Of a stretch of 64,000 nt of DNA, positions 40,003 through 50,344 are shown piece after piece. This DNA comes from Erwinia_E haradaeae_A (lineage in GTDB: Bacteria; Pseudomonadota; Gammaproteobacteria; Enterobacterales; Enterobacteriaceae). Position 1 is the stretch's first letter. Every line of letters starts with the position of its first letter. The notes below the pieces were generated by a model. The model worked only from the letters and a program-made list of their open reading frames with translations. It was not told the origin of the DNA and made no database searches. The DNA lies in NCBI RefSeq assembly GCF_900698965.1, contig NZ_LR217725.1:434001-498000 (forward strand), read 5' to 3'. The position numbers were made by a program, and so were the translations under genes.

Positions 40003-41841
40003 CTAGTCGTCCAAAAAGCTTTTTAAAACTTCTGACCGACTGGGGTGACGTAATTTACGTAGTGCCTTTGCTTCAATTTGACGAATACGTTCTCGAGTTA
40101 CGTCAAATTGCTTTCCAACTTCTTCTAATGTATGATCAGTATTCATATCAATCCCAAAACGCATACGCAAAACTTTTGCTTCACGTGCAGTAAGTCCCTC
40201 TAGTACATCATATGTTGCGACACGGAGACTTTCAGACGTTGCTGAATCTAGTGGGAGCTCTAGCGCAGTGTCCTCAATAAAATCTCCTAGGTGCGAATCT
40301 TCATCCTCTCCAATCGGAGTTTCCATAGATATCGGTTCTTTAGCAATTTTCATTACTTTGCGAATTTTATCTTCTGGTATCAGCATTCGCTCAGCTAACT
40401 CTTCCGGTGTTGGTTCACGACCTATTTCTTGTAACATCTGCCGTGAAATTCGGTTCAGTTTATTAATGGTCTCAATCATATGAACTGGAATACGGATTGT
40501 ACGTGCCTGATCGGCGATCGACCTAGTAATCGCCTGACGAATCCACCATGTCGCATAAGTTGAAAACTTATAACCGCGACGATACTCAAATTTATCTACT
40601 GCTTTCATTAAACCAATATTACCCTCTTGGATCAAGTCTAAAAATTGTAGACCACGATTGGTGTATTTCTTGGCGATCGAAATGACTAGTCTTAGATTTG
40701 CTTCAACCATTTCCTTTTTAGCCCGGCGTGCTTTTAACTCACCAATAGACATGCGACGGTTGATGTCTTTCACTTGTTCAATAGTTAAGCCAGTTTCCTG
40801 TTCAATCTCTTGAAGTTTTTTTAGGCTGTATGCTACGTCATTTGAAACGTCTTTAAGTTTTTCTGACCATCGTTTATTCATAGTTATTGCAATTTGAAAC
40901 CAATTATCATTTGTTTCATTACCAGTAAACAAGGTAATAAAGCTTTTTTTGGGCATTTTACACCATTCTACACATAGTTTCATAATCAGGCGTTCTTGCG
41001 TTCGTACGCGTTCCATCATAATACGCATACTATTTACGAGTAATTCAAATTGTTTTGGGACTAGTCGAAACTGTTTAAATACATCAGATAGGTTTTTGAT
41101 TTCTTCAAGAGCATTAACATGGTTGCGACTTCTCGATTTAATCACGGTACGAGTGATTTCATATTGATTCCGCAAAGCACTGAACTTTTCATGTGCTAAT
41201 TCAGCATCAATATTGTGTTCATCATCCGAAGTCTCATCGTCAGAGTCATCATCTTCATTATCACTGTCTTCTTCTAACGGTAGATCCACACTAATATGAG
41301 TGGTAGAAGGTGCTATATCTACCTCTGCGTTAGGGTCAACAAACCCAGTAATTAAATCAGAGAGACGGGCTTCATCTAATTGCACCTTCTCATACTGTTC
41401 TAAAAGATATGTAATTGCTTCTGGGTATTCAGCAACAGAGCATTGAACTTGATTAATTCCATCTTCAATGCGCTTGGCAATATCAATCTCACCCTCACGT
41501 GTTAACAGTTCAACCGTGCCCATTTCACGCATGTACATGCGTACCGGATCAGTTGTGCGTCCAATTTCAGACTCAACACTAGATAGCACTTGAGCGGCTG
41601 CTTCTACAGCATCCTCGTCAGTATCGCTGCTATTCTCGTTAAGTATTAATTCATCAGCATCAGGTGCTTCTTCTACGACCTGAATGCCCATGTTATTAAT
41701 CATTTGAATGATATCTTCAATCTGATCGGAGTCTACGATATCATCTGGAAGATGATCATTGATCTCAGAATAAGTTAGATATCCTTGCTCTTTGCCACGT
41801 GTAACAAGTAATTTAAGCTGAGACTGTGGGTTGTGCTCCAT
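40003..41841 (-). CDS. rpoD: RNA polymerase sigma-70 (primary sigma factor)
   Basis: Primary sigma factor. The 612 residues compare with 613 in E. coli and identity is very high by eye. Region 1.1 starts MEHNPQSQLKLLVTRGKEQG; the acidic insert (DSDNEDDDSDDETSDDE) in the non-conserved region is kept; regions 2.3-2.4 (FEYRRGYKFSTYATWWIRQA) and 3 are intact; region 4.2 holds the VGKQFDVTRERIRQIEAKAL helix-turn-helix. The -10 and -35 contact residues therefore look unchanged, so sigma-70 promoters should follow the normal consensus. It is the last gene of rpsU-dnaG-rpoD. Confidence 0.98.
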   Translation of the reverse strand: MEHNPQSQLKLLVTRGKEQGYLTYSEINDHLPDDIVDSDQIEDIIQMINNMGIQVVEEAPDADELILNENSSDTDEDAVEAAAQVLSSVESEIGRTTDPVRMYMREMGTVELLTREGEIDIAKRIEDGINQVQCSVAEYPEAITYLLEQYEKVQLDEARLSDLITGFVDPNAEVDIAPSTTHISVDLPLEEDSDNEDDDSDDETSDDEHNIDAELAHEKFSALRNQYEITRTVIKSRSRNHVNALEEIKNLSDVFKQFRLVPKQFELLVNSMRIMMERVRTQERLIMKLCVEWCKMPKKSFITLFTGNETNDNWFQIAITMNKRWSEKLKDVSNDVAYSLKKLQEIEQETGLTIEQVKDINRRMSIGELKARRAKKEMVEANLRLVISIAKKYTNRGLQFLDLIQEGNIGLMKAVDKFEYRRGYKFSTYATWWIRQAITRSIADQARTIRIPVHMIETINKLNRISRQMLQEIGREPTPEELAERMLIPEDKIRKVMKIAKEPISMETPIGEDEDSHLGDFIEDTALELPLDSATSESLRVATYDVLEGLTAREAKVLRMRFGIDMNTDHTLEEVGKQFDVTRERIRQIEAKALRKLRHPSRSEVLKSFLDD

Positions 41842-42106
41842 AGGGCTGTATCCATACTTCTTAAAATTAGATTGATCTTGGACGGGTTACCTTCCAAGAG
41901 TAATAGTATCAGGGTCGTAAGATTACAGTTATACCCTGTTACAGAGACTATACATTTTATTCAATAGATAAAAATCCTAACTGGTTATATTAGTAATGGC
42001 TAAATAATTTTCTGTGTTGCCAATAGCACGAACATTCAAGAAGTGTTATGATCAATCACGTATGGAATTTTTTCTTTTTTATATAACCAGGTATTTAATG
42101 AATTAG

Positions 42107-43861
42107 TTATGTAGTATGCTTAAGAGTCTGACTCAATGCCCACAGCGAACGACGCTCCTGACTGCTTAAGCCACTTATACGATCAAGCGCAATCAAATTT
42201 TCCAGTTTTAGTTGCTGAGAGCGCTCATAAATACTAGAAAAAGCATCTAAAAACATAGTTTTTATTTTATCATCAACAATCATGTGGTTCCACATTGCTA
42301 GTCTTTCAAGGTGTTCGCTAAATTTTGTATCACGGTATAATTCTAGTAGCTGCCCCGTTGTTAATGAGGGGTAACTAAGACACGTGTTTAATAGGTGAAG
42401 AAAGAGCTTTAAACCCGGTATTTTTGCTGTTTCTAATCCATTTAATGGTGGTATGATATTAGCTAAAACAGGGTTTTGCACTAATAGGCCGATCAATATA
42501 CGCATAGTAGTATTTTTTGCGAATAACGAGTTGGTAAGCATGGGCTGCGTGTTTTTCATTTTCTGCAAAAAAAATTTATTTAACTGATTTTCGTCAATGA
42601 TACCTAGCTTATTACCTAGCTCTTGAAGTAAATATATGCGTAAAAGCTCTCCTGGTATTAGTCTAATTAGAGGTAACACTAGTGCACTAAGTCGTGCTCG
42701 TCCTTCTGGATCACATAGATCAACTTGTGTAACCAGTGTGCGAAACATAAATGTTGACATCGGGACGGAATTCTGAATACGCATTGTAAATGATTTTTTA
42801 CCTTCTTTACGTATGATCGTGTCAGGATCTTCTTTGTCAGGTAAAAACATGAAACGTAATTGATAGCCGTCGTGCATATAAGGTAGTGCAGTTTTCAGCA
42901 TACGCCATGCGGCAGTACGTCCAGCATTATCTCCATCATAGCAACAGATCACTGTATGTGTTATTCGAAATAGTAACTGAACGTGCTTCTCTGTAATAAC
43001 AGTACCCAAAGATGCCACTGCATAATCTATCCCACATTGAGACAACGCTAGAACATCCATATACCCTTCTACAATTAATAACTTGACAGGCTTTGAATTC
43101 GTCTTTAATGCTTCATGTAAACCATATAATTGATGGCCTTTGTGGAAAATTATAGTTTCTGGTGAATTAAGGTATTTAGGTTTGTCACTGTTCAGTACCC
43201 GTCCTCCAAAGCCAATTACGCGACCTAGCTTATCGTGAATAGGAAACATGATGCGTTCTCGAAACCGATCATAATAGTGTCCCTGAGAGGTCATCACAAC
43301 CATACCAGTATCAAGTAATAACTGACGATAAGATGCGTTACTTCCAAAATATTTTAACAAATTATTCCAGCCAGATGGAGCGTATCCAATAGAAAAACGT
43401 TGAATCACCCTCTGATCGACTCCGCGTTTTACAAGGTAATTTTTTGCTATTGATGATAAGGTTCGTTCTAGAATTTTACGATAAAAAAGACATACATCAT
43501 TCATTAATTTATATAGATTCGTGTGATCAACATGTGATAAGACTTTCACACCACTATTTTTATTATATGGTATTGGTAGATGACAGCTGTCTGCTAGTGC
43601 TTTAATACTTTCAATAAATTCTAGATGATCATATTTCATGAGAAAATCAATTACATTTCCATGTGCACCACAACCAAAACAGTGATAGAATTGTCTCTCT
43701 CTATTAACAGTAAAGGAAGGGCTCTTTTCTTGATGAAATGGGCAGTGTGTACGGTAATTTTTACCTTGTTTTTGTAGTTGAAGACGAGTATTGATGAGAT
43801 CAACAATATCTATGCGTCCTAGCAGATCTCTGATGAATTCAGGTGGAATACGTTGTCGCAT
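42107..43861 (-). CDS. dnaG: DNA primase
   Basis: Makes RNA primers for Okazaki fragments. The 584 residues compare with 581 in E. coli. The N-terminal zinc-binding domain has Cys40, His43, Cys61 and Cys64 (CPFHQEKSPSF, CFGCGAHG). The Toprim core has VEGYMDVLAL and CCYDGDNAGRTAAW. The C-terminal helicase-binding domain is present but more diverged. It lies between rpsU and rpoD, separated from rpsU by 159 bases that include a likely attenuating hairpin. Confidence 0.96.
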   Translation of the reverse strand: MRQRIPPEFIRDLLGRIDIVDLINTRLQLQKQGKNYRTHCPFHQEKSPSFTVNRERQFYHCFGCGAHGNVIDFLMKYDHLEFIESIKALADSCHLPIPYNKNSGVKVLSHVDHTNLYKLMNDVCLFYRKILERTLSSIAKNYLVKRGVDQRVIQRFSIGYAPSGWNNLLKYFGSNASYRQLLLDTGMVVMTSQGHYYDRFRERIMFPIHDKLGRVIGFGGRVLNSDKPKYLNSPETIIFHKGHQLYGLHEALKTNSKPVKLLIVEGYMDVLALSQCGIDYAVASLGTVITEKHVQLLFRITHTVICCYDGDNAGRTAAWRMLKTALPYMHDGYQLRFMFLPDKEDPDTIIRKEGKKSFTMRIQNSVPMSTFMFRTLVTQVDLCDPEGRARLSALVLPLIRLIPGELLRIYLLQELGNKLGIIDENQLNKFFLQKMKNTQPMLTNSLFAKNTTMRILIGLLVQNPVLANIIPPLNGLETAKIPGLKLFLHLLNTCLSYPSLTTGQLLELYRDTKFSEHLERLAMWNHMIVDDKIKTMFLDAFSSIYERSQQLKLENLIALDRISGLSSQERRSLWALSQTLKHTT

Positions 43862-43942
43862 AATATCCTGTGAATTTTTATGATGCGCTCATATGAATTA
43901 TAATATAGTTCATCACTATTAGTATGTAATCAATGCAAACAA

Positions 43943-43969
43943 GCCGTGCTGTCCCATTGGAAACACGGC
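43943..43969 (-). terminator. internal hairpin between rpsU and dnaG
   Basis: Six-bp GC-rich stem (GCCGTG/CACGGC, 43943-43948 with 43964-43969), followed on the minus strand by a TTGTTT stretch. Its place matches the T1 terminator that lowers dnaG expression relative to rpsU in E. coli. Confidence 0.5.
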
Positions 43970-44020
43970 CCCAATTAATAAGAAACTATTTTATCCGGCT
44001 AGTACAATCATTTTTAGGTT

Positions 44021-44236
44021 TCAGTACAGACGAGTGTGACGCGCATTTTCTCGTATTAATTTCTTTGCATGACGTTTTATAGCAGATGCCTTAGCACGCT
44101 TTCGTTCAGTGGTTGGTTTTTCATAAAATTCACGACGACGAACTTCGGCTAGAACCCCTGCTTTCTCACAGGAACGTTTAAAACGACGCAGAGCTACGTC
44201 AAATGGCTCATTTTCACGTACTTTTATTACTGGCAT
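44021..44236 (-). CDS. rpsU: 30S ribosomal protein S21
   Basis: Small basic 30S platform protein, bound late and involved in initiation. It has 71 residues, as in E. coli: MPVIKVRENEPFDVALRRFK, then CEKAG, RREFYEKPTTERKRAKASA and a basic end RENARHTRLY. It is the promoter-proximal gene of the macromolecular synthesis operon (rpsU-dnaG-rpoD), which links translation, replication and transcription starts. GAGGG precedes its ATG on the minus strand. Confidence 0.98.
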   Translation of the reverse strand: MPVIKVRENEPFDVALRRFKRSCEKAGVLAEVRRREFYEKPTTERKRAKASAIKRHAKKLIRENARHTRLY

Positions 44237-44596
44237 GCAACCCTCACATTAAGGCATTTAGTTTTACGCTGGTTTGTGGCCAATTTAAAACATGATCTAT
44301 GTTAAAATATTTAAATTTACCTCAGTGCCATCTGCATTATAAATGCAATATAGTGTGAAATGAATAATAGATAGACTGGGTTTTAACTCAACTTCTCGAT
44401 GATTCTATACTATTTATTAATTTTTAGCGATAACAGGTTAAAGACGCTAAGATACTTGCAGTAGTGTGATGAATTATTCAGATAATAATATTATACAGTA
44501 GCATACTTTTAAGTTATTAACAGTTTGTTCTGACTAACAATATGTCTATATATAATAATTGCTATTATTATATATTGTAAGCATAAGGTGGGATTG
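44237..44596. other. divergent promoter region rpsU/tsaD
   Basis: About 360 bases between divergent conserved genes. A TATAAT at 44551-44556 is a possible tsaD -10 box, but the nearest TTGTTC (44525-44530) is 20 bases upstream of it, too far for a firm promoter call. Confidence 0.45.
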
Positions 44597-45595
44597 ATGC
44601 GTGTACTTGGTATTGAAACATCCTGTGATGAAACCGGTGTGGCTATTTATGACTCTCGTGCAGGTTTAATAGCAAATCAATTATATACTCAATCGAAGCT
44701 TCATGAGAGTTATGGTGGTGTGGTTCCTGAGATAGCCGCGCGCAATCATCTTCAAAAAACCGTTTTACTCATACAGGCTGCGTTACAAGAATGTCAATTA
44801 AAAGCACAGGATATTGATGCAGTTTCTTATACTGCAGGCCCTGGCTTGGTTGGCTCTTTACTAATCGGAGCATGTATTGGGCGATCGCTAGCATTTGCTT
44901 TAAATATTCCTTCTATTGCTATTAATCACATGGAAGGGCATCTTCTTTCGCCTATGCTAGAGAAGAGTCCCCCAGATTTTCCGTTTATTTCCTTACTGGT
45001 ATCTGGTGGTCATACTCAGTTGATCAGTGTTACTGCAGTAGGTTGCTATGCGTTAATGGGAGAGTCGCTGGATGACGCAGCAGGTGAGGCATTCGATAAA
45101 ATTGCTAAATTGTTAGGGCTTGGTTATCCAGGTGGTCCAGAGCTATCTAATATTGCTAAAAATGGTGTACGTGGACGTTTTATTTTTCCTAGACCGATGA
45201 CCAATCGTCCCGGATTAGATTTTAGTTTTTCTGGTTTAAAAACCTTTGCAGCTCAGACTATCTATAATAATGAAAAAACACAGCAAGTTCGCGCTGATAT
45301 TGCTTGTGCTTTTGAAGATGCGATAGTTGATACATTACTTATTAAATGTCAACGCGCTTTAGACCAAAGCGGCTTTAAACGACTAGTAGTTGCAGGAGGT
45401 GTCAGCGCTAACTGTGTATTACGCAGTAAATTAACAGATATGATGGCAAGACGTAACGGGGCAGTATTTTATGCTCGTCCTGAATTTTGCACGGATAATG
45501 GAGCAATGATTGCATATGCGGGTGCTATTCGCCTTAAAGAAAGTCAGAATCATTCACTTGAGATTACTGTGCATCCTAGTTGGCCATTATCTTAA
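44597..45595 (+). CDS. tsaD: tRNA t6A37 threonylcarbamoyltransferase TsaD
   Basis: Transfers threonylcarbamoyl from TC-AMP to A37 of ANN-decoding tRNAs, together with TsaB, TsaE and TsaC. The 332-residue product (337 in E. coli) starts MRVLGIETSCDETGVAIYD and carries the iron-binding His111 and His115 (HMEGH), the LLVSGGHTQL nucleotide loop, DDAAGEAFDK, FSFSGLKT and FCTDNGAMIAYAG. A GTG at 44588 is in frame, but ATG 44597 has AAGGTGGG at proper spacing and fits homology. The divergent arrangement with rpsU-dnaG-rpoD is that of E. coli. Confidence 0.97.
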   Translation: MRVLGIETSCDETGVAIYDSRAGLIANQLYTQSKLHESYGGVVPEIAARNHLQKTVLLIQAALQECQLKAQDIDAVSYTAGPGLVGSLLIGACIGRSLAFALNIPSIAINHMEGHLLSPMLEKSPPDFPFISLLVSGGHTQLISVTAVGCYALMGESLDDAAGEAFDKIAKLLGLGYPGGPELSNIAKNGVRGRFIFPRPMTNRPGLDFSFSGLKTFAAQTIYNNEKTQQVRADIACAFEDAIVDTLLIKCQRALDQSGFKRLVVAGGVSANCVLRSKLTDMMARRNGAVFYARPEFCTDNGAMIAYAGAIRLKESQNHSLEITVHPSWPLS

Positions 45596-46294
45596 TTATT
45601 ACTAGTATACGACAAAATTCTTTTAGAAGCCCTGCCTTGCTTGATGATGTTGATCAAGGAGCAACTGGAATGATCAACATCATTAAAGAGCGCTCATATT
45701 AAGTATTGGATCCTATTTTAGCAAGTAAGTTGTGCGATGAGTCTATACTATCTCTAGATATACCTCAGTCATCAATAGAGTCATTATAGCATGTATAGAG
45801 TAATCTGTGACTTTAAAAATCAAGTTGCATCACAATTAACCTTTAGAGCAAAATAAAGCTATTAAAAGATCAAGGTTTTAGTAAAAAGACAACATCTTAC
45901 CTTACATACGTTCAAGTAATAGGCTGTATAAGAATATATTGAAAGATGGGTTGTTTAGATCTTTAAAATGCAAACAGCGTCTCTTGATCTGCATTGACTC
46001 AAAAGAAGATCTTGATTTAGGAGGGAGTTATAGTATGTAACGTATAATTTTATATCGAACTATATATATTGCTAATAGCAGCGTATACTACTCTTGCTAA
46101 GGGTTGCAGTTATTCTCTTAACATGTAGCCGTATTCTTATATTATTCAATTGCTGATAGTTTTTTACTGCTTATGCCTTAATATGTATTAAGGTGATAGG
46201 ATGACAGTTTTTCTATATTGATGTAACTTTTACACCTTAATATATATCAAACCTGATATAATAATAGGTTTCTATATAATTAAAGAGATAGACT
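45596..46294. other. non-coding gap tsaD-folB
   Basis: About 700 bases: the tsaD hairpin (45644-45683), then AT-rich DNA. A 6-bp inverted repeat AAACCT/AGGTTT (46249-46254 with 46266-46271) lies just before folB. plsY, the E. coli neighbour, is not seen. Confidence 0.6.
45644..45683 (+). terminator. hairpin after tsaD
   Basis: Perfect 13-bp arms (45644-45656 with 45671-45683), 14-nt loop, 48 bases beyond the tsaD stop. No T-run follows. Confidence 0.55.
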
Positions 46295-46702
46295 ATGGAT
46301 ATAGTATTTATTAATAAGCTCAGCGTGACAACCACTGTTGGTATTCATGATTGGGAACAAACTCTTCCACAGACGCTCCTATTTGATCTTCAAATAGGAT
46401 TGGACACTCGTAAAGCGGGTATCAGTGATAATTTAAAAGATTGTTTAAATTATGCTAGTATAGCAGAGGCTGTCATCACGCTTGTGAGTAATGGAAAATT
46501 TTTGTTAATTGAACGCGTAGCAGAAGAAGTAGCAACCTTGTTACTTAATAAATTTTCTTTTTTGTGGGTTCGTATTAAAGTTATCAAGCCTAATGCAGTA
46601 GCACAGGCACAACAAGTTGGTGTTGTGATTGAGCGTGGGACCATTATGGAGTCAATTACCTGTACTCATTGCAATCATATAAGAGTTGATACAGGTGCAT
46701 AA
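46295..46702 (+). CDS. folB: dihydroneopterin aldolase
   Basis: Converts dihydroneopterin to 6-hydroxymethyl-dihydropterin in folate synthesis. The 135-residue product is longer than the 122 of E. coli, mostly by a C-terminal extension after VVIERG. Family features are present: GIHDWEQTLPQ near the start (Glu21), a central LNYASIAEAV, the catalytic-loop region FLLIERVAEEVA, and the VIKPNAVAQAQQVGV strand with the conserved Lys. AAAGAGA precedes the ATG. It is convergent with argS. Folate synthesis is thus at least partly kept. Confidence 0.93.
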   Translation: MDIVFINKLSVTTTVGIHDWEQTLPQTLLFDLQIGLDTRKAGISDNLKDCLNYASIAEAVITLVSNGKFLLIERVAEEVATLLLNKFSFLWVRIKVIKPNAVAQAQQVGVVIERGTIMESITCTHCNHIRVDTGA

Positions 46703-46889
46703 CTAAAAGTAGATGATGGATCTTGCAATAACCAGAAACTTAATACAGCTCTTCTGTTTAGAGTGTAATAATGTTCTATTTTTATACATAAGCACTTATG
46801 CACATCAGTATATCTATATAAACTATAAAAAATAACGATATTCTCTAAACTGAGAACTACGTTATCTATTTTCTGATTCAGTGATTTAT

Positions 46890-48623
46890 CTACATACGTT
46901 CTACAGTATGAATACCCAAAAGACTTAATCCTTGTTTTAAAGTTTTGGCTGTTAATTGCGCTAATTTTAAATAGCTCTGTTTTATTTTTTTATCTTTTTC
47001 TTCAAGAATCTGACAGGTTTCGTAAAATTGTGAGAATTTAGAAGCTAAATTATATAAATACGCGCACAGTATATGGGGCATGCCATCATGGGCAACTTTT
47101 TTTATTGTTTCATCAAATCGTAATAGGCTGAGAGCTAATTCTATCGAAGGATTATTTAAGAGATATGTGGATCCGCTTAATCGTTTTTCTAAATCGATAT
47201 TTGCTTTACGAAATATTGATAAAACTCTAGTATAAGCATATTGTATGTAGGGAGAGGTGTTGCCTTTTAAGGATAACATGTGATTCCAATCAAAAATATA
47301 ATTTGTGGTGCGATTTTTTGATAAATCGGCATATTTAATTGAGCCAATTCCAATAATCTCTGCTATGGCTTTCAACTCTTTTTTTGGTATATTTTGGTTT
47401 TTATCTAACACTAACCTGGTGGCACGATCTATGGCTTCATCTAGTAAACAAGATAACTTGATAATGTCACCGGTTCTAGTTTTAAAAGGTTTTCCATTTT
47501 TGTCCAACATCATGCCGAACATGTGATGTTCTAGCTGGACGCTGTCTGGAATATAACCGGCTTGTCGAGCAATTTCCCATGCTTGAGTTAAGTGTTGATT
47601 TTGGCGTGAATCAATATAATACAGAACACGATCCGCGTGTAGAGTTTCGCAACGATATTTGATACAAGCAATATCAGTCGTGGTGTACAAATAAGCGCCA
47701 TCTTTTTTTTGAATAATGACCCCTGTCAACTCACCTGACCTACTATGTTTCTCCTTGAGAAAGACTACCACTGCATCTTGACTGTGTACTGCAAGTTTTT
47801 TAGATTTTAGATCAGATATAATATCCGGCATCATATTTTGATATAGGCTTTCTCCCATTATATTTTTAGGTGTTAGTGTAACATTCATGCGGTCATATAG
47901 CATCTGATTTTGTGTCATTGTTATATTTACCAATTGTTTCCACACTGTTTGGCAATACTCATCACCATTTTGTAATTTTACAACATATCTACGAGCACAT
48001 TCAGCAAATTTTACATCCTGATCATATGCATGCTTGGCCTCACGATATAAGATTTCTAGATCATTTAAGGTAATTTTTGCATAATTTTTTATTTTCTGTT
48101 TTTCCAGGAAGGCAATTAGCATGCCAAAATGGGTACCCCAATCTCCAATATGGTTCGCACGTATCACATGATGTCCAAGAAACTCCAGTATACGTGCCAT
48201 GGCATCACCGATAATAGTGGAACGTAAGTGACCGACATGCATTTCTTTAGCTACATTAGGTGAGGAATAATCTACAACAATAGTCTGTTTTTTAATGGGC
48301 GTAATACCAAGTGTATCTTGTGATAATACATTATCAATTTGTATAGCTAACCATCTTGGCTCAAGAAAAATATTTAAAAACCCTGGACTTATGATTTCTA
48401 CTTTGTGAGCGATGTCATGAAGGTCTAACTTCTCTAAAACTTTTTTTGCCAGTGTTTTTGGTGAGATACCTAAGTCTTTACCTAATGCCATCATACCATT
48501 TACCTGGTAATGACCAAACCTTTCTTTTTCTGACTGAGAAATCTGAGGCCTACAATTTTCTGACAAACCCGATAAAAGCATAGCCTGGCTAATTTTTTGT
48601 GTAAGAAAGCCGTGGATGTTCAC
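46890..48623 (-). CDS. argS: arginyl-tRNA synthetase
   Basis: Class I synthetase that charges tRNA-Arg. The 577 residues equal E. coli. The start is MNIHGFLTQKISQAM; the HIGH-type motif is HVGHLRSTIIGD preceded by VVDYSSPNVAKEMH; the KMSK-like loop is the ArgRS-typical GKPFKTRTGD. The anticodon-binding DALR-type C-terminal domain is complete, ending in LGIHTVERM. It is a single gene. The plus-strand folB converges on it across 187 bases. Confidence 0.97.
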   Translation of the reverse strand: MNIHGFLTQKISQAMLLSGLSENCRPQISQSEKERFGHYQVNGMMALGKDLGISPKTLAKKVLEKLDLHDIAHKVEIISPGFLNIFLEPRWLAIQIDNVLSQDTLGITPIKKQTIVVDYSSPNVAKEMHVGHLRSTIIGDAMARILEFLGHHVIRANHIGDWGTHFGMLIAFLEKQKIKNYAKITLNDLEILYREAKHAYDQDVKFAECARRYVVKLQNGDEYCQTVWKQLVNITMTQNQMLYDRMNVTLTPKNIMGESLYQNMMPDIISDLKSKKLAVHSQDAVVVFLKEKHSRSGELTGVIIQKKDGAYLYTTTDIACIKYRCETLHADRVLYYIDSRQNQHLTQAWEIARQAGYIPDSVQLEHHMFGMMLDKNGKPFKTRTGDIIKLSCLLDEAIDRATRLVLDKNQNIPKKELKAIAEIIGIGSIKYADLSKNRTTNYIFDWNHMLSLKGNTSPYIQYAYTRVLSIFRKANIDLEKRLSGSTYLLNNPSIELALSLLRFDETIKKVAHDGMPHILCAYLYNLASKFSQFYETCQILEEKDKKIKQSYLKLAQLTAKTLKQGLSLLGIHTVERM

Positions 48624-48996
48624 GATTTTACCTTAGGATATTGATCCGTGACAGAAGTTTTAATTTTTCTATATATAAACAGAAGGTAATGAAATACCCT
48701 TTTATCGGTCTTTCTCTATGCAATCTAACCTTTTTAAAAAATCATTAGATCAAACATCTCTACACGACGATTTTACATAAGAGTTTCTACAAAAGTAATT
48801 GCATCCTTTTTATAGTCATAGTGTTGATCTGTTTATATAATGAATATCTAGTTAGGATTTTGCTAAAACTTGTTATAGCATATTAAATATCTTATCTTGG
48901 TTTATTAACCCGTTAAAAAATTATTAATTAATACCTTTTGAACGGATTCTGGTTTATTACAATAAGAAGATAATTTGTTCTAAAAAGGATTATTCT

Positions 48997-49024
48997 ATTG
49001 TACATGCTCATGTGCATGTACAAT
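48997..49024 (-). terminator. second hairpin downstream of trxB
   Basis: Perfect 11-bp arms (48997-49007 with 49014-49024), 6-nt loop, about 80 bases beyond the first trxB hairpin. Confidence 0.4.
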
Positions 49025-49101
49025 ACAGTATGTACGCATTAGTAATGACTGGTACTATGTAGTTTTAGGAGTTACTAAAACTAGTTGTTGTCATATTTTT
49101 A

Positions 49102-49145
49102 ATCAATCGAGGATCTCCTTGCATCGCAATAGATCCTCGATTGAT
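49102..49145 (-). terminator. hairpin after trxB
   Basis: Perfect 15-bp arms (49102-49116 with 49131-49145), 14-nt loop, 26 bases past the trxB stop. On the minus strand it is followed by A-rich rather than T-rich sequence. Confidence 0.6.
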
Positions 49146-49171
49146 AAATATGCAAACGTTCTCTAACTTAG

Positions 49172-50131
49172 TTAGAATGATGAAATTGAGTCAAGGTAAC
49201 GCTCAGCGTCACGTGCTGCCATACACCCACTGCCTGCTGCAGTAATAGCTTGTCTATAAATATGATCCATTACATCACCAGCAGCAAATACACCTGGTAC
49301 ACTACTTTGTGTAGCGTTGCCATACATACCTGATTCAACTGTAATATAGCCGTTATGCAATGCAAGCTGATTATGAAATATTTTGGTATTTGGGGTATGA
49401 CCAATAGCAATAAATACACCGGAAACTATTAAATCTTTTGTTAAAGATTCTTGTGTGGAGCGTAAGCGTAATGCATTGACACCATTGTTATCACCTGACA
49501 CCAGGTCTAGCGTATAATTAGCATGTAGGATAATGCTTTTATTATTGATTTTTTTATAGAGACGGTCTACAAGGATTTTTTCAGCACGAAAAGTGCTCCG
49601 ACGATGAATAAGATGAACTTCAGAGGCAATATTTGTCAAATATAATGCTTCTTCTATCGCCGTATTACCACCACCAATTACTGCAACTTTTTTGTTACGA
49701 TAAAAAAAACCATCGCAAACTGCGCAAGCAGAGACGCCACGTCCTTTAAATTCCTCTTCTGAAGGTAAGCCGAGATAACGAGCTGAGGAACCAGTTGCAA
49801 TAATTAGTGCATTAGTGCTATACCGATTTTTCTCACCATTTAATAAAAAAGGTTTTTTTTGGAGGTTTACGCTTATAATTTGGTCATCAATGATATGAGT
49901 ATTAAATTTGAGTGCGTGCTCATGCATTCTACTCATTAAGGCTGGACCTGTTAAATTATCAGGATTACCTGGCCAATTCTCTATATCACTTGTAGTGGTT
50001 AGTTGCCCACCCTTTTCTATACCTGTGATTAATACTGGGTGCAAGTTAGCACGTGCTGCATATATAGCCGCAGTATAGCCAGCCGGACCTGAACCTAAAA
50101 TTAGCAATTGACTATGCGTGAGCTCACTCAT
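49172..50131 (-). CDS. trxB: thioredoxin reductase
   Basis: NADPH-dependent flavoprotein that reduces thioredoxin. The 319-residue product (321 in E. coli) has the FAD motif LGSGPAGYTAA, the redox pair Cys136-Ala-Val-Cys139 (ACAVCDGFF), the NADPH motif VIGGGNTAIEEAL, HRRSTFRAEK, and the second FAD motif GVFAAGDVMDHIYRQA. Of two in-frame ATGs (50140 and 50131), GAGG abuts the first and is nine bases before the second, and 50131 reproduces the family N-terminal length. It lies behind lpd on the same strand, 213 bases on, perhaps a separate unit. Confidence 0.96.
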   Translation of the reverse strand: MSELTHSQLLILGSGPAGYTAAIYAARANLHPVLITGIEKGGQLTTTSDIENWPGNPDNLTGPALMSRMHEHALKFNTHIIDDQIISVNLQKKPFLLNGEKNRYSTNALIIATGSSARYLGLPSEEEFKGRGVSACAVCDGFFYRNKKVAVIGGGNTAIEEALYLTNIASEVHLIHRRSTFRAEKILVDRLYKKINNKSIILHANYTLDLVSGDNNGVNALRLRSTQESLTKDLIVSGVFIAIGHTPNTKIFHNQLALHNGYITVESGMYGNATQSSVPGVFAAGDVMDHIYRQAITAAGSGCMAARDAERYLDSISSF

Positions 50132-50344
50132 ATGACCCATCCTCGTTATTTTACTAATACAATACTGGGGCTTATGAGTACCCTTTAAAGTATAAGCATT
50201 CTATGAACCTGATGCATTACTAAATTAAAAGCAGCTTAAGAAGACACATTCATCTTTTTACGAGAGTTAGATTATACAATCACTTCTCTTCATATTATAG
50301 CCTTATGATCTATAATAGTTAATCGCTCCGGTGTGAATAAATAG

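Larger units (their letters stand above)
48624..49171. other. gap between argS and trxB
   Basis: About 550 bases, upstream of argS and downstream of trxB. It has two hairpins on the trxB side (48997-49024, 49102-49145). The argS promoter must be here but is not resolved. Confidence 0.6.

Noticed and set aside
46828..46866. Possible hairpin between folB and argS
   Set aside because: Arms are short and interrupted by bulges; not distinguishable from chance.
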